A stretch of DNA of 64,000 bases from Hydrogenothermaceae bacterium (GCA_015519975.1 WIAL01000037.1:28075-92074), one strand, 5' to 3'; shown: positions 7,051-17,500, counted from the stretch's first letter. Made by a program: numbers and translations. Notes: a model not told the origin generated them from the sequence alone.

Positions 7051-9990
7051 ATGGCCTTATCAAGAAGGAATTTCTTAAAAGCTCTAAGTGTTACAGGAGC
7101 AGGCCTTACTGTTGGTGGGAATGCTGCTTTTGCAAAGGATAAAGCCCTTATAGTAGAAGATCCAAGGGCATCATATCCAAACAGCTCTTATACAGAAAAT
7201 ATGTATAGAAAAGAATTTGCTTATACGTACGGTCCAAGAAAGGATGATCACGGTACTGCATATCACTGTGTAAACTGTCAGGGTAACTGTGCGTGGGATG
7301 TATGGGTAGATAACGGAATTGTTACGAGGGAAAATCAGGTTGCAAACTATCCGCAAATTAATGCAAAAATACCTGACTTCAACCCAAGAGGATGTAATAA
7401 GGGTGTTCAACACTCTCAAGTAATGTACGAAAAAGACAGAATACTTTATCCACTCAAAAGAGTTGGAAAAAGAGGGGAAGGAAAGTGGAAAAGAATTACA
7501 TGGGATGAAGCTATTACTGAAATAGCTGAAAACATTTATAAAACAATGCTTGAAAAAGGGCCTGAAGGTCTTTACGTACACGTTGGTGCAGGTATGCTTA
7601 CTGAAGCAAGAGCTGCATCAGGTAAAAGACTTGGTACTCAGCTTGGAGCACAAAGACCATACATAGCATCTTATGTTGGTGATATGTTCGCAGGTGTTAC
7701 TGCAGTTTATGGTGAAGGTAACGTAGGATGTACATGGGATTATTACTATACTGTTAACACACAGGTTTGGTGGGGTATGAACCCTAATACATCAAGGATC
7801 CCAGATGCTCACTTTGTATGGGAAGGAAGATACAATGGTGCAAAGGTTATAGTTATAGCTCCAGAGTTTAACTCTACAGCTATACACGCAGATCTTTGGA
7901 TACCTATAAAAGCTGGTTATGATGGTCATCTTGCTATGGCTGTTATTGATGAAATTATCCAGAAAAAAATGTACAAACCAGAATTTGTAAAACACTTTAC
8001 TGACCTTCCATTCCTTGTAAGACTTGACAACAAGAAACTTTTAAGACTTGAAGATATTGATGAAGAGAATCTTCCTGAAGAAATTGATGAAAAAGTTTTT
8101 GAGGCATTAAAAGCTAAAGCTGAAGAAGAAGGTGGTGAGTTTGAACCTGATGCATGTTTCTTTGCATTCAACACAAAATCTAATAAAATTGCTTTAATGC
8201 CTGGAACAGAAGGAAACCCTGTAAAAACATTAAGACTTCACGATGTAACATGGGACATTGACCCAGCACTAGAGGGTACTTGGGAAGTAACTCTTAAAGA
8301 TGGTTCAAAAGTTAAAGTTACTACTGTGTTTGAACTTTTAAAACAAGAAGCAAGAAAGTTCAGGAAGGAAAAAACATGGAAATTAACTGGCGTTCATCCT
8401 AAATTAGTTGAAGAACTTGCTAAAGATATAGCCCTTCCAAAAGTTGTTCAGCTAACTGTTGGTTTCTCAATTGGTAAGTATTTCAATGGTGTGTTAAACC
8501 ACAGAGCTATAGCATCAATTCCTGGTTTAACAGGTAGGCTTGGACCATTTGGTGGTCTTTCAACAGAAAACGAAATGGCTATTTCTGGAATGGGTAAACT
8601 TTCTGGATTTGCCGGAAAATACAAACAAAGATTTGCATCAGGTTTTGTGAGTGAATTTGTTTACGGAAATCTTCTTGAAGATGCTGAAAAACTTTATGAT
8701 GATGAAGATGTAAAAAGAGCAACAGGACTTTCAAAAGAAGAGTACTTCAAAAGAGTTAAAGAAATACTTGCAAATTTTGGAAACGACGAAAAATGGAAAG
8801 AAAACTTACATAAAAAAGATGGTAAACCTTATTGGGATACTTTTGAAACAGTACTACTTTTTGCTGACTCAAGATTTAGAAGAAACAAAGGTGCTACATA
8901 TAAAAAGGCATTCCTCGAAAGAGCTAAGTTTTTTGCATATGTAGACTTTAGAATGAACTCAACTGCACAGTACGCAGATATAGTTTTACCAGCTAAATCT
9001 CACTACGAAGTTTGGGACTTAAGAACAAACCCTGGATATCACAGATTTGCAAACCTTGCTCAGCCTCCAGCAAACTTAAAACCAGTTGGGGAATCCAAGT
9101 CTGAATGGGAAATCTGTACTTTGATTGCTGAAAAACTTCAAGAAATAGCACTTAAACATTTTGAAGAGGCTAAGAAAAAAGGTGATCCAAATCCAGAAAG
9201 ATTTGTTAAAATACCTGATCCAACACACTCAAAAACTGGATACAGAGATCTTGCAAACTTTGTAAAAGAATTTACACAAGACGGAAAAGTGAGAACAGAT
9301 AAAGATGCTGTTGAATTTGCTCTTGAACATGTTGACCAGTTTAAACCAAATACTATTGAATCTATGAGAAAAAGAGGTGGATTCTTAGTACTTAATGAAA
9401 AAGCAGGAAAATCATCTCCACTTTATCCAGATAAACCTTACAACTCATTTGAAAATAACCTTTACTTATTTGAAAGATTTGAAACCCTTTCAGGAAGACT
9501 CACATATTACATAGACCATCCGGTATGGATAGAACTTGGGGCAGCAGTACCTACTGCTAAAGATGTAATTAGACCTAAGAGATTCCCATTTGTACTTATG
9601 ACTCCTCACGCAAGATGGTCAATTCACTCAACTTATAAAACTTCTACACTGCTCTTAAGACTTCAAAGAGGAAAACCATACGTAATGATTAATCCTGAAA
9701 TTGCAGAGAAAAAGGGTATTAAAGATGGTGATGAAGTAAGAGTATTTAATGACCTTGGCGACTTCTATGCAATGGCTAAAATCTATCCTTCTGCTCCAAA
9801 AGATGCTATTGTTATGGAACACGGATGGGAACCTTTAATGTTTAAATTTAACAGAAACCACAACACAGTTGTAGGTGACCTTCTCAACCTCCTAGAGCTT
9901 TCAGATGGTTGGGGACATTTAAAATTCGGCGGTAACTGGGATGGTAACCAGCACGCTTATACAACATCAGTAGATATTGAAAAAGCTTAA
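7051..9990 (+). CDS. Tat-exported type II DMSO-reductase-family molybdoenzyme, catalytic subunit
   Basis: This 979-residue bis-MGD enzyme starts with a Tat signal (SRRNFLK at 4-10, cleavage near residue 28), so it acts in the periplasm. Its Fe-S motif is His72-x3-Cys76-x3-Cys80-x34-Cys115, the NarG/type II pattern with a His ligand. Asp230 in GCTWDYYY aligns with the Mo-ligating Asp of NarG. It is therefore related to the SerA, ClrA/PcrA, DdhA, EbdA and exported archaeal NarG group, and its length is close to EbdA. The NarH-like beta subunit follows after 17 bases and a haem gamma subunit comes next. The substrate cannot be read from sequence: selenate, nitrate or chlorate reduction is possible, but the rhodanese and sulfur-transport context suggests a sulfur compound. 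It has an AAGGAGG site before the ATG. Confidence 0.88.
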   Translation: MALSRRNFLKALSVTGAGLTVGGNAAFAKDKALIVEDPRASYPNSSYTENMYRKEFAYTYGPRKDDHGTAYHCVNCQGNCAWDVWVDNGIVTRENQVANYPQINAKIPDFNPRGCNKGVQHSQVMYEKDRILYPLKRVGKRGEGKWKRITWDEAITEIAENIYKTMLEKGPEGLYVHVGAGMLTEARAASGKRLGTQLGAQRPYIASYVGDMFAGVTAVYGEGNVGCTWDYYYTVNTQVWWGMNPNTSRIPDAHFVWEGRYNGAKVIVIAPEFNSTAIHADLWIPIKAGYDGHLAMAVIDEIIQKKMYKPEFVKHFTDLPFLVRLDNKKLLRLEDIDEENLPEEIDEKVFEALKAKAEEEGGEFEPDACFFAFNTKSNKIALMPGTEGNPVKTLRLHDVTWDIDPALEGTWEVTLKDGSKVKVTTVFELLKQEARKFRKEKTWKLTGVHPKLVEELAKDIALPKVVQLTVGFSIGKYFNGVLNHRAIASIPGLTGRLGPFGGLSTENEMAISGMGKLSGFAGKYKQRFASGFVSEFVYGNLLEDAEKLYDDEDVKRATGLSKEEYFKRVKEILANFGNDEKWKENLHKKDGKPYWDTFETVLLFADSRFRRNKGATYKKAFLERAKFFAYVDFRMNSTAQYADIVLPAKSHYEVWDLRTNPGYHRFANLAQPPANLKPVGESKSEWEICTLIAEKLQEIALKHFEEAKKKGDPNPERFVKIPDPTHSKTGYRDLANFVKEFTQDGKVRTDKDAVEFALEHVDQFKPNTIESMRKRGGFLVLNEKAGKSSPLYPDKPYNSFENNLYLFERFETLSGRLTYYIDHPVWIELGAAVPTAKDVIRPKRFPFVLMTPHARWSIHSTYKTSTLLLRLQRGKPYVMINPEIAEKKGIKDGDEVRVFNDLGDFYAMAKIYPSAPKDAIVMEHGWEPLMFKFNRNHNTVVGDLLNLLELSDGWGHLKFGGNWDGNQHAYTTSVDIEKA

Positions 9991-10007
9991 TTTAAGGAGG
10001 TATTAAA

Positions 10008-11141
10008 ATGTCAAAAAGACAATTAGCAATGGTAATGGATTTAAATAAATGTATAGGTTGTCAGACATGTACAGTAGCATGTAAAACCCAATGGACAAAC
10101 AGAAATGGAAGAGAATATATGTACTGGAATAACGTTGAGACACAGCCAGGAGCTGGATATCCAAGAAACTGGATGGAAGCTGGTGGTGGATTCGATGAAA
10201 ATGGGAATCTCCAAGACGGTATTATTCCAGATATGGTTTTAGACTATGGAGTGCCATGGGATTACAATCATGATGAGCTTTTTGGAAATGCCGATACAAA
10301 CATATTAAGCCCAGATTCAGACCCTGTTTGGGGTCCTAACTGGGATGAAGACGTTGGTGCTGGAGATTGGCCGAACTCTTACTACTTCTATCTTCCAAGA
10401 ATTTGTAACCACTGTTCAAATCCAGGATGTTTAGCTGCATGTCCAAGAGAAGCTATTTTCAAAAGAGAACAAGACGGTATAGTTCTCGTTGATCTTGATA
10501 GATGTCAAGGTTATAGATACTGTATAGCTGGCTGTCCTTATAAAAAGATATACTTTAACCCTAAACTTTCTAAATCAGAAAAATGTATTTTCTGTTTCCC
10601 AAGAATTGAAAGAGGACTTCCACCAGCATGTGCTCACCAGTGTGTAGGAAGAATTAGATTTGTTGGATTCTTAGACGATGAAGAAGGACAAGTTTATAAA
10701 CTTGTTCATAAATATAAAGTTGCGTTACCTTTAAGACCAGATATGGGAACTCAACCAAACGTTTACTATGTTCCTCCTGTATTATCTCCTCCAACATTTG
10801 ATGAAAGCGGTGCCCCTGTTGAAGGTAGTGAAAGAATTCCTATGGAATTTTTAGAGAAGTTATTTGGACCAGAAGTTCACCAAGCTGCAAAAACACTTAA
10901 AGAAGAAATGGAAAAGAGAAAGAGAGGAGAAGAATCGGAATTAATGGATATTCTTATTGCTTACAGCCATAAAGATATGTTCAGACTTGATGAGAACTAC
11001 TATCAGCAAATAGCAGAGCAGCAAGGACTTAAAGGTTCTGAATTCTTTAAAATCGTTGATTACAGATATGTTCAAGGTCCTAATACTGAGAAAGTTAAAG
11101 TTGAATCTTATTTTGATGTTAAAGAAAGCAAAGAGGGGTAA
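10008..11141 (+). CDS. NarH-like iron-sulfur beta subunit of the type II molybdoenzyme
   Basis: This 377-residue subunit carries electrons between the molybdenum subunit and the haem subunit. It has the four cysteine groups expected for three [4Fe-4S] and one [3Fe-4S] cluster: CIGCQTCTVAC near residue 15, CNHCSNPGCLAACP, CQGYRYCIAGCPYKKIYF, and CIFCFPRIERGLPPACAHQC. In the third group a Tyr replaces the missing Cys, where NarH has Trp, typical of the type II family. There is no signal peptide, so it is probably exported with the Tat-bearing alpha subunit. A hairpin formed around its stop codon (11133-11149) lies between it and the gamma gene. Confidence 0.93.
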   Translation: MSKRQLAMVMDLNKCIGCQTCTVACKTQWTNRNGREYMYWNNVETQPGAGYPRNWMEAGGGFDENGNLQDGIIPDMVLDYGVPWDYNHDELFGNADTNILSPDSDPVWGPNWDEDVGAGDWPNSYYFYLPRICNHCSNPGCLAACPREAIFKREQDGIVLVDLDRCQGYRYCIAGCPYKKIYFNPKLSKSEKCIFCFPRIERGLPPACAHQCVGRIRFVGFLDDEEGQVYKLVHKYKVALPLRPDMGTQPNVYYVPPVLSPPTFDESGAPVEGSERIPMEFLEKLFGPEVHQAAKTLKEEMEKRKRGEESELMDILIAYSHKDMFRLDENYYQQIAEQQGLKGSEFFKIVDYRYVQGPNTEKVKVESYFDVKESKEG

Positions 11142-11149
11142 TGCCCCTC
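11133..11149 (+). terminator. Hairpin enclosing the beta-subunit stop codon
   Basis: GAGGGG (11133-11138) pairs with CCCCTC (11144-11149) and the TAA stop sits in the loop. There is no T tract. It may attenuate transcription or protect the 3' end, giving less gamma than alpha-beta message. Confidence 0.45.
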
Positions 11150-11187
11150 CTTACCATTTACAAAGACTATAAAAGGAGGAATAGATA

Positions 11188-12372
11188 ATGAAAACTGCTT
11201 TTAAAGCTACACTTGCAGCACTCACAGCTTTTTCAATAAGTGCAAGTGCTTCTGAGTTTTCTGATTTTTACAAATATGAAGTTTTAAATGCTAAAAAGGT
11301 ATCTAAAGAATTAACTGCAAATGTAAATGATTCTGTATGGAAAACAGTTCCTGGAAAGTATGTTTATCTTTATCCACAAATTTCTGTAAGACTAAATGAT
11401 AAAAAAGCAAATTCATTAATTCCTAAAAAGAAACTACAAAGAGCTCTCGTAAAAGTTGCTTACAATGATGAAGTTATAGCTGTATATGTTAGCTGGAAAG
11501 ATGATACGCCTTCTATACAGGCAAAATATGACACTGACAGCTATGCTGATGGAGTAAGTATTGAAGTTCCAAACAAGTTTGGGAAAGGAATAACTCTTCC
11601 ATATATTGGAATGGGAGATGAAAACCATCCTGTGACTGTTTACTTACAAAAAACTGTTGCTGGTAGAGATTATCAAAAAGTTTTTGTTTCTGAAGGTTTT
11701 GGTTCTTTAACTGAAATTAAAGAAAAAGGCGCAGATATTTCCATGAAGTACAATAAACAAACTCACCTCTGGACAGCAGTTTTTGTAAGACCATTAAAAA
11801 CTGAAAATTCTAATTTAAAGGCAGGGCTTGTTCCTATTGCTTTTGCAATATGGGATGGAAAATTCCAGGAGAGAGATGGAAATAAATCTTTATCAAGATG
11901 GAAATTTATTAGATTAAAGGATTACAATGTTGATAAAGATTACCTTTCGTACGTTGCATGGGGAGTTCCTTATAAAAAACTTGGAGACCCTGCAAGAGGT
12001 AAACAGCTTACTATTCAAAACGGCTGTAATGGATGCCATAGATATGACGACCAAAAAGTGGCAATGCCTGGTCTTGCTCCAAACCTCTCTGACATCGGTG
12101 GAATTGCAAATGCTCCTTACTTAAAAGAGTCTATTGTTAATCCTGACGATGTGATTATTAGAAATTTAAATCCAAACAGACACTACAATAAATATGCTAA
12201 ACCTGATAAATTTAAAGCATATCCTAACAATGATATGTATAAATGGTATACAGTAGGTTCTGACGGCAAAAAGCATTCCAAAATGCCTCCTTTTGCACAT
12301 CTCTCAGAAAAAGATATTAATGACATAGTTGCATACTTGAAAACTTTAAGAAATTGGAAAGATTTTAAGTAA
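11188..12372 (+). CDS. Ethylbenzene-dehydrogenase-type haem gamma subunit fused to cytochrome c
   Basis: This 394-residue protein has a signal peptide (about 1-22). Residues about 30-250 resemble the haem b gamma domain of EbdC/SerC/DdhC (EB_dh domain), including GMGDENHPVTVYLQK. Residues about 265-394 form a mono-haem cytochrome c domain with CNGCH at 280-284 and a likely axial Met in MPPFAHLSEKDINDIVAYL. Classical members of this family have a gamma subunit without haem c and pass electrons to a separate cytochrome, so here the electron partner appears built in. It follows the alpha and beta genes and precedes the second Gly-Cys-Leu protein by 25 bases. The fusion supports exchange with the periplasmic cytochrome c pool. 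Confidence 0.85.
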   Translation: MKTAFKATLAALTAFSISASASEFSDFYKYEVLNAKKVSKELTANVNDSVWKTVPGKYVYLYPQISVRLNDKKANSLIPKKKLQRALVKVAYNDEVIAVYVSWKDDTPSIQAKYDTDSYADGVSIEVPNKFGKGITLPYIGMGDENHPVTVYLQKTVAGRDYQKVFVSEGFGSLTEIKEKGADISMKYNKQTHLWTAVFVRPLKTENSNLKAGLVPIAFAIWDGKFQERDGNKSLSRWKFIRLKDYNVDKDYLSYVAWGVPYKKLGDPARGKQLTIQNGCNGCHRYDDQKVAMPGLAPNLSDIGGIANAPYLKESIVNPDDVIIRNLNPNRHYNKYAKPDKFKAYPNNDMYKWYTVGSDGKKHSKMPPFAHLSEKDINDIVAYLKTLRNWKDFK

Positions 12373-12397
12373 GGATAAAAATTGGAGGTGATATAAG

Positions 12398-12853
12398 ATG
12401 AAATTAAAAAGGTTATTGCTTTTAGCTCTAAGCTTAATGCTCGTAGTTAATCTATCTGTAATAGCAGCAGAAGAAGATGAAGAAGATAATGAAGTAGATT
12501 TAACTTCTGCAGTAATAACAGCTTTATCTTGTGCAAAGCAGGCTGAAGAAAGTGGTGAATTTGAAGTTTTATCATCTTGCCCACCACATGCTGCTTTTGA
12601 AGGTATACCTGCTGACAAAATTTATACTGCTGCTCCAAAAGTTGTAATATTTGATGTTACAGAGGGAGAATTTTATTTTGTTCAACCTAATGAATATTTA
12701 ACTTATTCTGATTTACTTGAAGGGTTTGGTGGTAGTTTGGACGGTACTGGTGTTGTAGTTGGAGAAAAAGACGGAATTCCTGTTTTGAAATTTGAAGAAG
12801 AGGTGTCAATTACTCCAAAACCAAAACCTGGATTCTTTAAAGGTTGTTTATAA
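12398..12853 (+). CDS. Secreted protein of unknown family ending in Gly-Cys-Leu
   Basis: I do not recognise a family. The 151-residue product has a signal peptide (about 1-23), then an acidic stretch, Cys45 and Cys61, a small probably beta-rich domain, and a Pro/Lys-rich tail ending PKPGFFKGCL with Cys150 as the penultimate residue. The same Gly-Cys-Leu ending is found on the degenerate rhodanese at 6462-6962, on the other side of the alpha-beta genes, although the rest of the two proteins is unlike. It sits 25 bases after the cytochrome gamma subunit with a GGAGGTGAT ribosome site and is last in the unit before a strong terminator. A role as periplasmic sulfur carrier or partner of the molybdoenzyme is inference. 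Confidence 0.72.
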   Translation: MKLKRLLLLALSLMLVVNLSVIAAEEDEEDNEVDLTSAVITALSCAKQAEESGEFEVLSSCPPHAAFEGIPADKIYTAAPKVVIFDVTEGEFYFVQPNEYLTYSDLLEGFGGSLDGTGVVVGEKDGIPVLKFEEEVSITPKPKPGFFKGCL

Positions 12854-12908
12854 TATACAGCATATAATAATTAACGAAATCGGTTGTTAATTAGGTAGGT
12901 TTTTATGG

Positions 12909-12940
12909 GGGAATACTTGACAGAGTATTCCCTTATTTTT
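12909..12940 (+). terminator. Strong intrinsic terminator ending the type II molybdoenzyme unit
   Basis: GGGAATACT (12909-12917) pairs perfectly with AGTATTCCC (12924-12932), with a six-base loop and a following TTATTTTT tract. Confidence 0.9.
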
Positions 12941-12998
12941 ATTATTAGGTAAAATATGTTAAATATAGTAACTATAAAAACCTTTAGGAGGATGGCCT

Positions 12999-13634
12999 AT
13001 GAGATTAGGATTTCTTGTCGACTTAAGTCGATGTATGGGATGTATGGCCTGTGCCGTTTCATGTAAGGCCGAGAATAATGTTCCACTTCACAGCTGGAGG
13101 CTTAGGGTCAAATATATTGACCAGGGAGAATTTCCAGATACAAAAAGGCATTTTGTACCGTTAAGATGTAACCACTGTGAAAATGCTCCGTGTGAAAGAA
13201 TTTGTCCAGTATCAGCCCTTCATTACCTTCCAAATGGGATCGTAAACGTTGATCACGATAGATGTATTGGATGTGCTTCGTGTATGATGGCATGTCCTTA
13301 TAATGCTATTTATCTTGACCCTCTTACAAACTCGGCTGACAAATGTACCTACTGTGCTCATAGAATTGAAGTTGGAATGATGCCTGCATGTGTTGTTGCA
13401 TGTCCTACCCATGCAAATATTTTTGGTGATCTTGATGACCCTGAGTCTGAAATTTCTAAGTATTTACAGGAACACAGAGATGTTATGGTTAGAAAACCAG
13501 AGCTTAATACAAAACCAAAACATTTCTATGTAAGAGGTTCTACTGTTGCTCTTGATCCACTTGCTTCTGAAAGACCTGAAGGATATACATTATTTACAGA
13601 AGTTAAATTCTTAGACCATATAGGAGGGCATTAA
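12999..13634 (+). CDS. Four-cluster ferredoxin-like beta subunit of the second molybdoenzyme (PsrB/TtrB type)
   Basis: This 211-residue protein has the four cysteine groups of DmsB/PsrB/TtrB electron-transfer subunits: CMGCMACAVSC near residue 14, CNHCENAPCERICP, CIGCASCMMACPYNAIY and CTYCAHRIEVGMMPACVVACP. It should carry four [4Fe-4S] clusters linking the NrfD membrane subunit to the catalytic subunit. It has no Tat motif of its own. It begins a three-gene B-C-A unit after a terminator, with an AGGAGG site, and the NrfD gene starts three bases after its stop. Confidence 0.92.
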   Translation: MRLGFLVDLSRCMGCMACAVSCKAENNVPLHSWRLRVKYIDQGEFPDTKRHFVPLRCNHCENAPCERICPVSALHYLPNGIVNVDHDRCIGCASCMMACPYNAIYLDPLTNSADKCTYCAHRIEVGMMPACVVACPTHANIFGDLDDPESEISKYLQEHRDVMVRKPELNTKPKHFYVRGSTVALDPLASERPEGYTLFTEVKFLDHIGGH

Positions 13635-13636
13635 TC

Positions 13637-14521
13637 ATGTTAGGAGCAGAAGTAACTTTTGATGTAGCTTTACCAAAAGTTGTTTGGGGATGGCTCGTTT
13701 CTACAAATATGTGGGCTAAAAGTATTGCAACAGGAACATTTCTGCTAGGACTTTATTTCATAAAAAAATATCCAGAGCAGGATAGCTTTTTTAGAAAATG
13801 GGTTCCAATTCTTGGAATAATCTTCATAGGTATTACTCTTTTAGTTACCGTTCTTGACCTTCATCACATGTTTAGATTCTGGAAAATATTTGCATTTGCC
13901 CATTTCACATCTGCAGTTACACTTGGAGCTTGGGTAGTTTCTGCTTTTGTAATAGTACTTTTAATATCTTTCTGGTCGTGGGTTACAGGAAATAAAAAGC
14001 TGTTTGACAGAATAATGATTCCGGGATTTATACTTGCATTTTTCTCAACCATTTATACAGCTGGAATTATGGGAGAAGCTACAGGAAGAGAAGTGTGGGT
14101 TTTTCCTTCCGAAATGATATCAATGCTCTTAAGTGCAATGATAGCCGGTTCTGCAGCGTATTTGATTGTTGATGCTGTTTACGGCGGAGTTTTAAAAGAA
14201 AATGTAAAAAGAGAACTTGGATATATCCTTTTTGGAAGTGCTGGTCTTGCAGCAGCTATGTTCATAGGAGAGCTTTTCTTTGCAAAAATACACAGTGAAT
14301 TTGCCCATAGAGTAGTTGAAGTTCTAGCGTTTGGAGAAGTTGCTCCATTTTTCTGGGGTGGTATGTTCTTAACATTTATCATTCCTATGGTACTGGTAGG
14401 AATTGCTAACGAAAATAGAAAATATCAATATGCGTTTTTAGGTGCGTTAAGTGCTATTGTTGGTCTTTGGCTTATAAAACATGCATGGTTAATTGCTCCA
14501 CAAACATTACCATTAAGTTAA
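13637..14521 (+). CDS. NrfD/PsrC-type quinone-interacting membrane subunit
   Basis: This 294-residue protein has about eight membrane segments and belongs to the NrfD family, which exchanges electrons with menaquinone at the outer face of the membrane without haem. Recognisable family features include an early small-residue helix (SIATGTFLLGLYF), LDLHHMFRFWKI and GAWVVSAFVIVL. It lies between the Fe-S subunit (two-base gap) and the catalytic subunit (17-base gap), giving the order B-C-A used by tetrathionate reductase operons. The direction of electron flow, from or to quinone, is not evident. Confidence 0.87.
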   Translation: MLGAEVTFDVALPKVVWGWLVSTNMWAKSIATGTFLLGLYFIKKYPEQDSFFRKWVPILGIIFIGITLLVTVLDLHHMFRFWKIFAFAHFTSAVTLGAWVVSAFVIVLLISFWSWVTGNKKLFDRIMIPGFILAFFSTIYTAGIMGEATGREVWVFPSEMISMLLSAMIAGSAAYLIVDAVYGGVLKENVKRELGYILFGSAGLAAAMFIGELFFAKIHSEFAHRVVEVLAFGEVAPFFWGGMFLTFIIPMVLVGIANENRKYQYAFLGALSAIVGLWLIKHAWLIAPQTLPLS

Positions 14522-14538
14522 TTAGGAGGGTAGCATAA

Positions 14539-17500
14539 ATGAGAACAACAAGAAGAAACTTTTTAAAAACAGTTGCTGCTGCAGTTGGTGGTGCTGCTCT
14601 TGTTAAAGGAGCAGTTGAAAAAACTACAAATCAAGCAGTAGCCGAAGAAGCAAATTTAACATTTACACCTCAACATTTAGATTATTATCCACCATTTGAT
14701 AAATGGAATGACTGGAAAGAACCTTCTGGAGATTACTGGAAAAAACACGGAGGAGCTTTAAGAAACGGAGTAAAGCTCATTAATTATATGATCGTTCCAA
14801 CAGTATGTAGTAACTGTGAAGCTGCATGCGGTCTTACTGCATGGGTAGATAAAGATGAAATGGTAGTTAGAAAATTCATGGGTAACCCTTTCCACACAGG
14901 TTCAAGAGGTAGAAACTGTGCTAAAGGTTATGCTGCTTTATCTCAAATGTACGATCCAGATAGAATTCCTTTCCCATTAAAAAGAGCACCAGGTTCAAAA
15001 AGAGGAGAAGGAAAATGGGTTAGAACTACCTGGGATGAAGCGCTAAAGACCATTGGCGAAAGAATGAGAGAAGTCATTAAAAAAGCTAAAAATGGTGATG
15101 AATACGCTAAAAAAATGATAATGTACCACGTTGGAAGACCAAACTATAATGGTTTCCAGCCAAGAGTAGTATGGACCTGGGGTGGTGATTATCACAACTC
15201 ACATACAAACTTCTGTTCATCTGGTGGTAGACTTGGTTCTATCACATGGTCTGGTGATGACAGAACTTCTCCAGACTTTGCAAACTCAAGATTAATATTC
15301 TTATCTTCTTCTCACGCAGCAGATGCAGGTCACTACTTCCAGCAGCACGCAGGATACATTGCAGATGCAAGAGCTAAAGGTGCAAAACTTGTAGTAATGG
15401 ATCCAAGACTTTCAAACTCTGCAGGTATGGCTGATTTATGGCTTCCTACATGGCCTGGAACTGAGGCTGCTATATTCTTAGCAATGGCAAGTAGATTACT
15501 TCAGGAAGATAAATACAACAGAAAGTTTGTAGAAAGATGGTTCAACTGGAAAACTTTAATGAAAGATAAGGATTATCTAAATTATCTTAAAAAAGAAGGA
15601 ATTATTTCTAAAGTCCCTGAAGGTGAAACTTTTGATGACTTTATTTCTGTTTTAAAAGAAATTTATGCTCCATATACTTTTGAGTGGGCAGCAGAAGAAA
15701 CAAAAGTTCCTATAGACAGACTTGAAAAGCTTTATGAAATGATACTCTGGGCTGGAGATAGAATTACTTCTTACTTCTGGAGAGCTCAGGCTGCAGGAAA
15801 CCGTGGTGGTTGGATGTCTGCAGGTAGAACAGGAAACTTCTTACTTGCCTTAACAGGTTCTATTGGTGGAGTTGGTGGAACAGGATGGCATCACTGGCAT
15901 GCACTTGGAGTTGGAAATAATGGTGGTGCATCTACATTAAAAGATAAACCTAAACCAGTAGATGCCTGGAGTGAATTACTCTGGCCTCCAGAATGGCCAA
16001 TTGCAGCTTATGAGCTAAGTATAATCCTACCACACCTACTTTCTGATGATGAATGGAGAAAGAAATGGGAGAAAAGAGGTCTTAAAATCCCTGATAAAGT
16101 AGAAGTATGGTTTGGTAGAATGTATAACCCTGTATGGACTAACCCAGATGGGTTCAGATGGATAGAAACTTTGACAGATGAAAATAAATTTGGGTTAACT
16201 ATACATATGTCTCCAACTTGGTCAGAAACAAGCTGGTATGTTGATTACATACTTCCTGTTGGTCTGGCAGGTGAAAGACACGACAACCAGACTGCTGAAA
16301 CAAAACCCGAAAGATGGACTGCATTTAGACAACCTGTATTAAGAGTAGCTCTCAAAAAAATGGGATGGAAACCTGAAAATCCTGCAAGGGCTACACTTGA
16401 GGCTCACAAAAAGGTTGGACTTGGTGAAGTTTGGGAAGATGATGAATTCTGGATTAACCTTGCATGGGCTATAGATCCAGACGGCTCTCTTGGTATAAGA
16501 CAGTACTGGGAATCTAAGAAAAATCCAGGACAACCTGTTACAGTTGAGGAATGGTACAATGCATGTTTCTCTACAATACCAGGACTTAAGAAAATATGTG
16601 AAAAGATGGGAATTACCCCTTATGAATACATGAGAGATAGGGGAGCATGGACAGAGGAAACTAACGTTTACAATGTGATGGAAAGGGAAGTTCCTTATGA
16701 CCCTGTTAAAAAGGCAATAAAAGTAAAAGGAAAATGGATACCTCTTTCTGAATGTGATATAGATGAAAATGGAGCAGTATTCTTAAAGCATCACAATGCA
16801 AAAAAATACCACTCAGAAAGACATATACTTGCAGTTAAGAAAGACGGTAAATTCTTAAAAGGATTCCATACGCCTACAGGGCACCTTGAATACTACTCAA
16901 AAACTCTTGTAGAATTTGGCTGGCCTGAATATGCTATTCCAATTTATCCAAGAACTGATGATCAAAGAAAGAAATGGATACACATCTTATCTCACGTTCA
17001 CCACTCTTACATGAATGAAGAAAACGCATTTGTGTTAAACCCAATATTCAGACTTGTTTACAACATTCACACACGTTCTGTAAACGCTAAATGGCTTATG
17101 GAAATTTCTCAAAACCACAACCCTGTATGGATACATGAAAGTGATGCTAAGAGACTGGGAATTAAGAGAGGAGAACCTGTTAAATTAAGAGTTATTGATA
17201 CACTAACAGGTATAGAAACAGGATATTTTGTTGGTATGGCAATGCCAACACAGGCTATAAGACCAGGTGTTGTTGCATGTTCTCACCATCAAGGTAGATG
17301 GAGAGTTAGAGATTTTGTTAAAGTAGAGGGATTTGATCAAGGACTTGGAGTAATGACATTTGGATCAACAAGAGTCAATATTGAAAGAGATGGTAATACA
17401 TGGAAAATGAGAACTGTTGAAGGAACTATTCCAAGAGAAGTAAAAGCTAAGCATCATGAAAAATGGTTAAAATGGCCGTATCCTGAATTTAATGAAGATA

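Noticed and set aside
7171..7581. Minus-strand frame of 136 residues inside the molybdoenzyme gene
   Set aside because: It is antisense to conserved motifs of the catalytic subunit, with Phe/Ser-rich composition typical of shadow frames.
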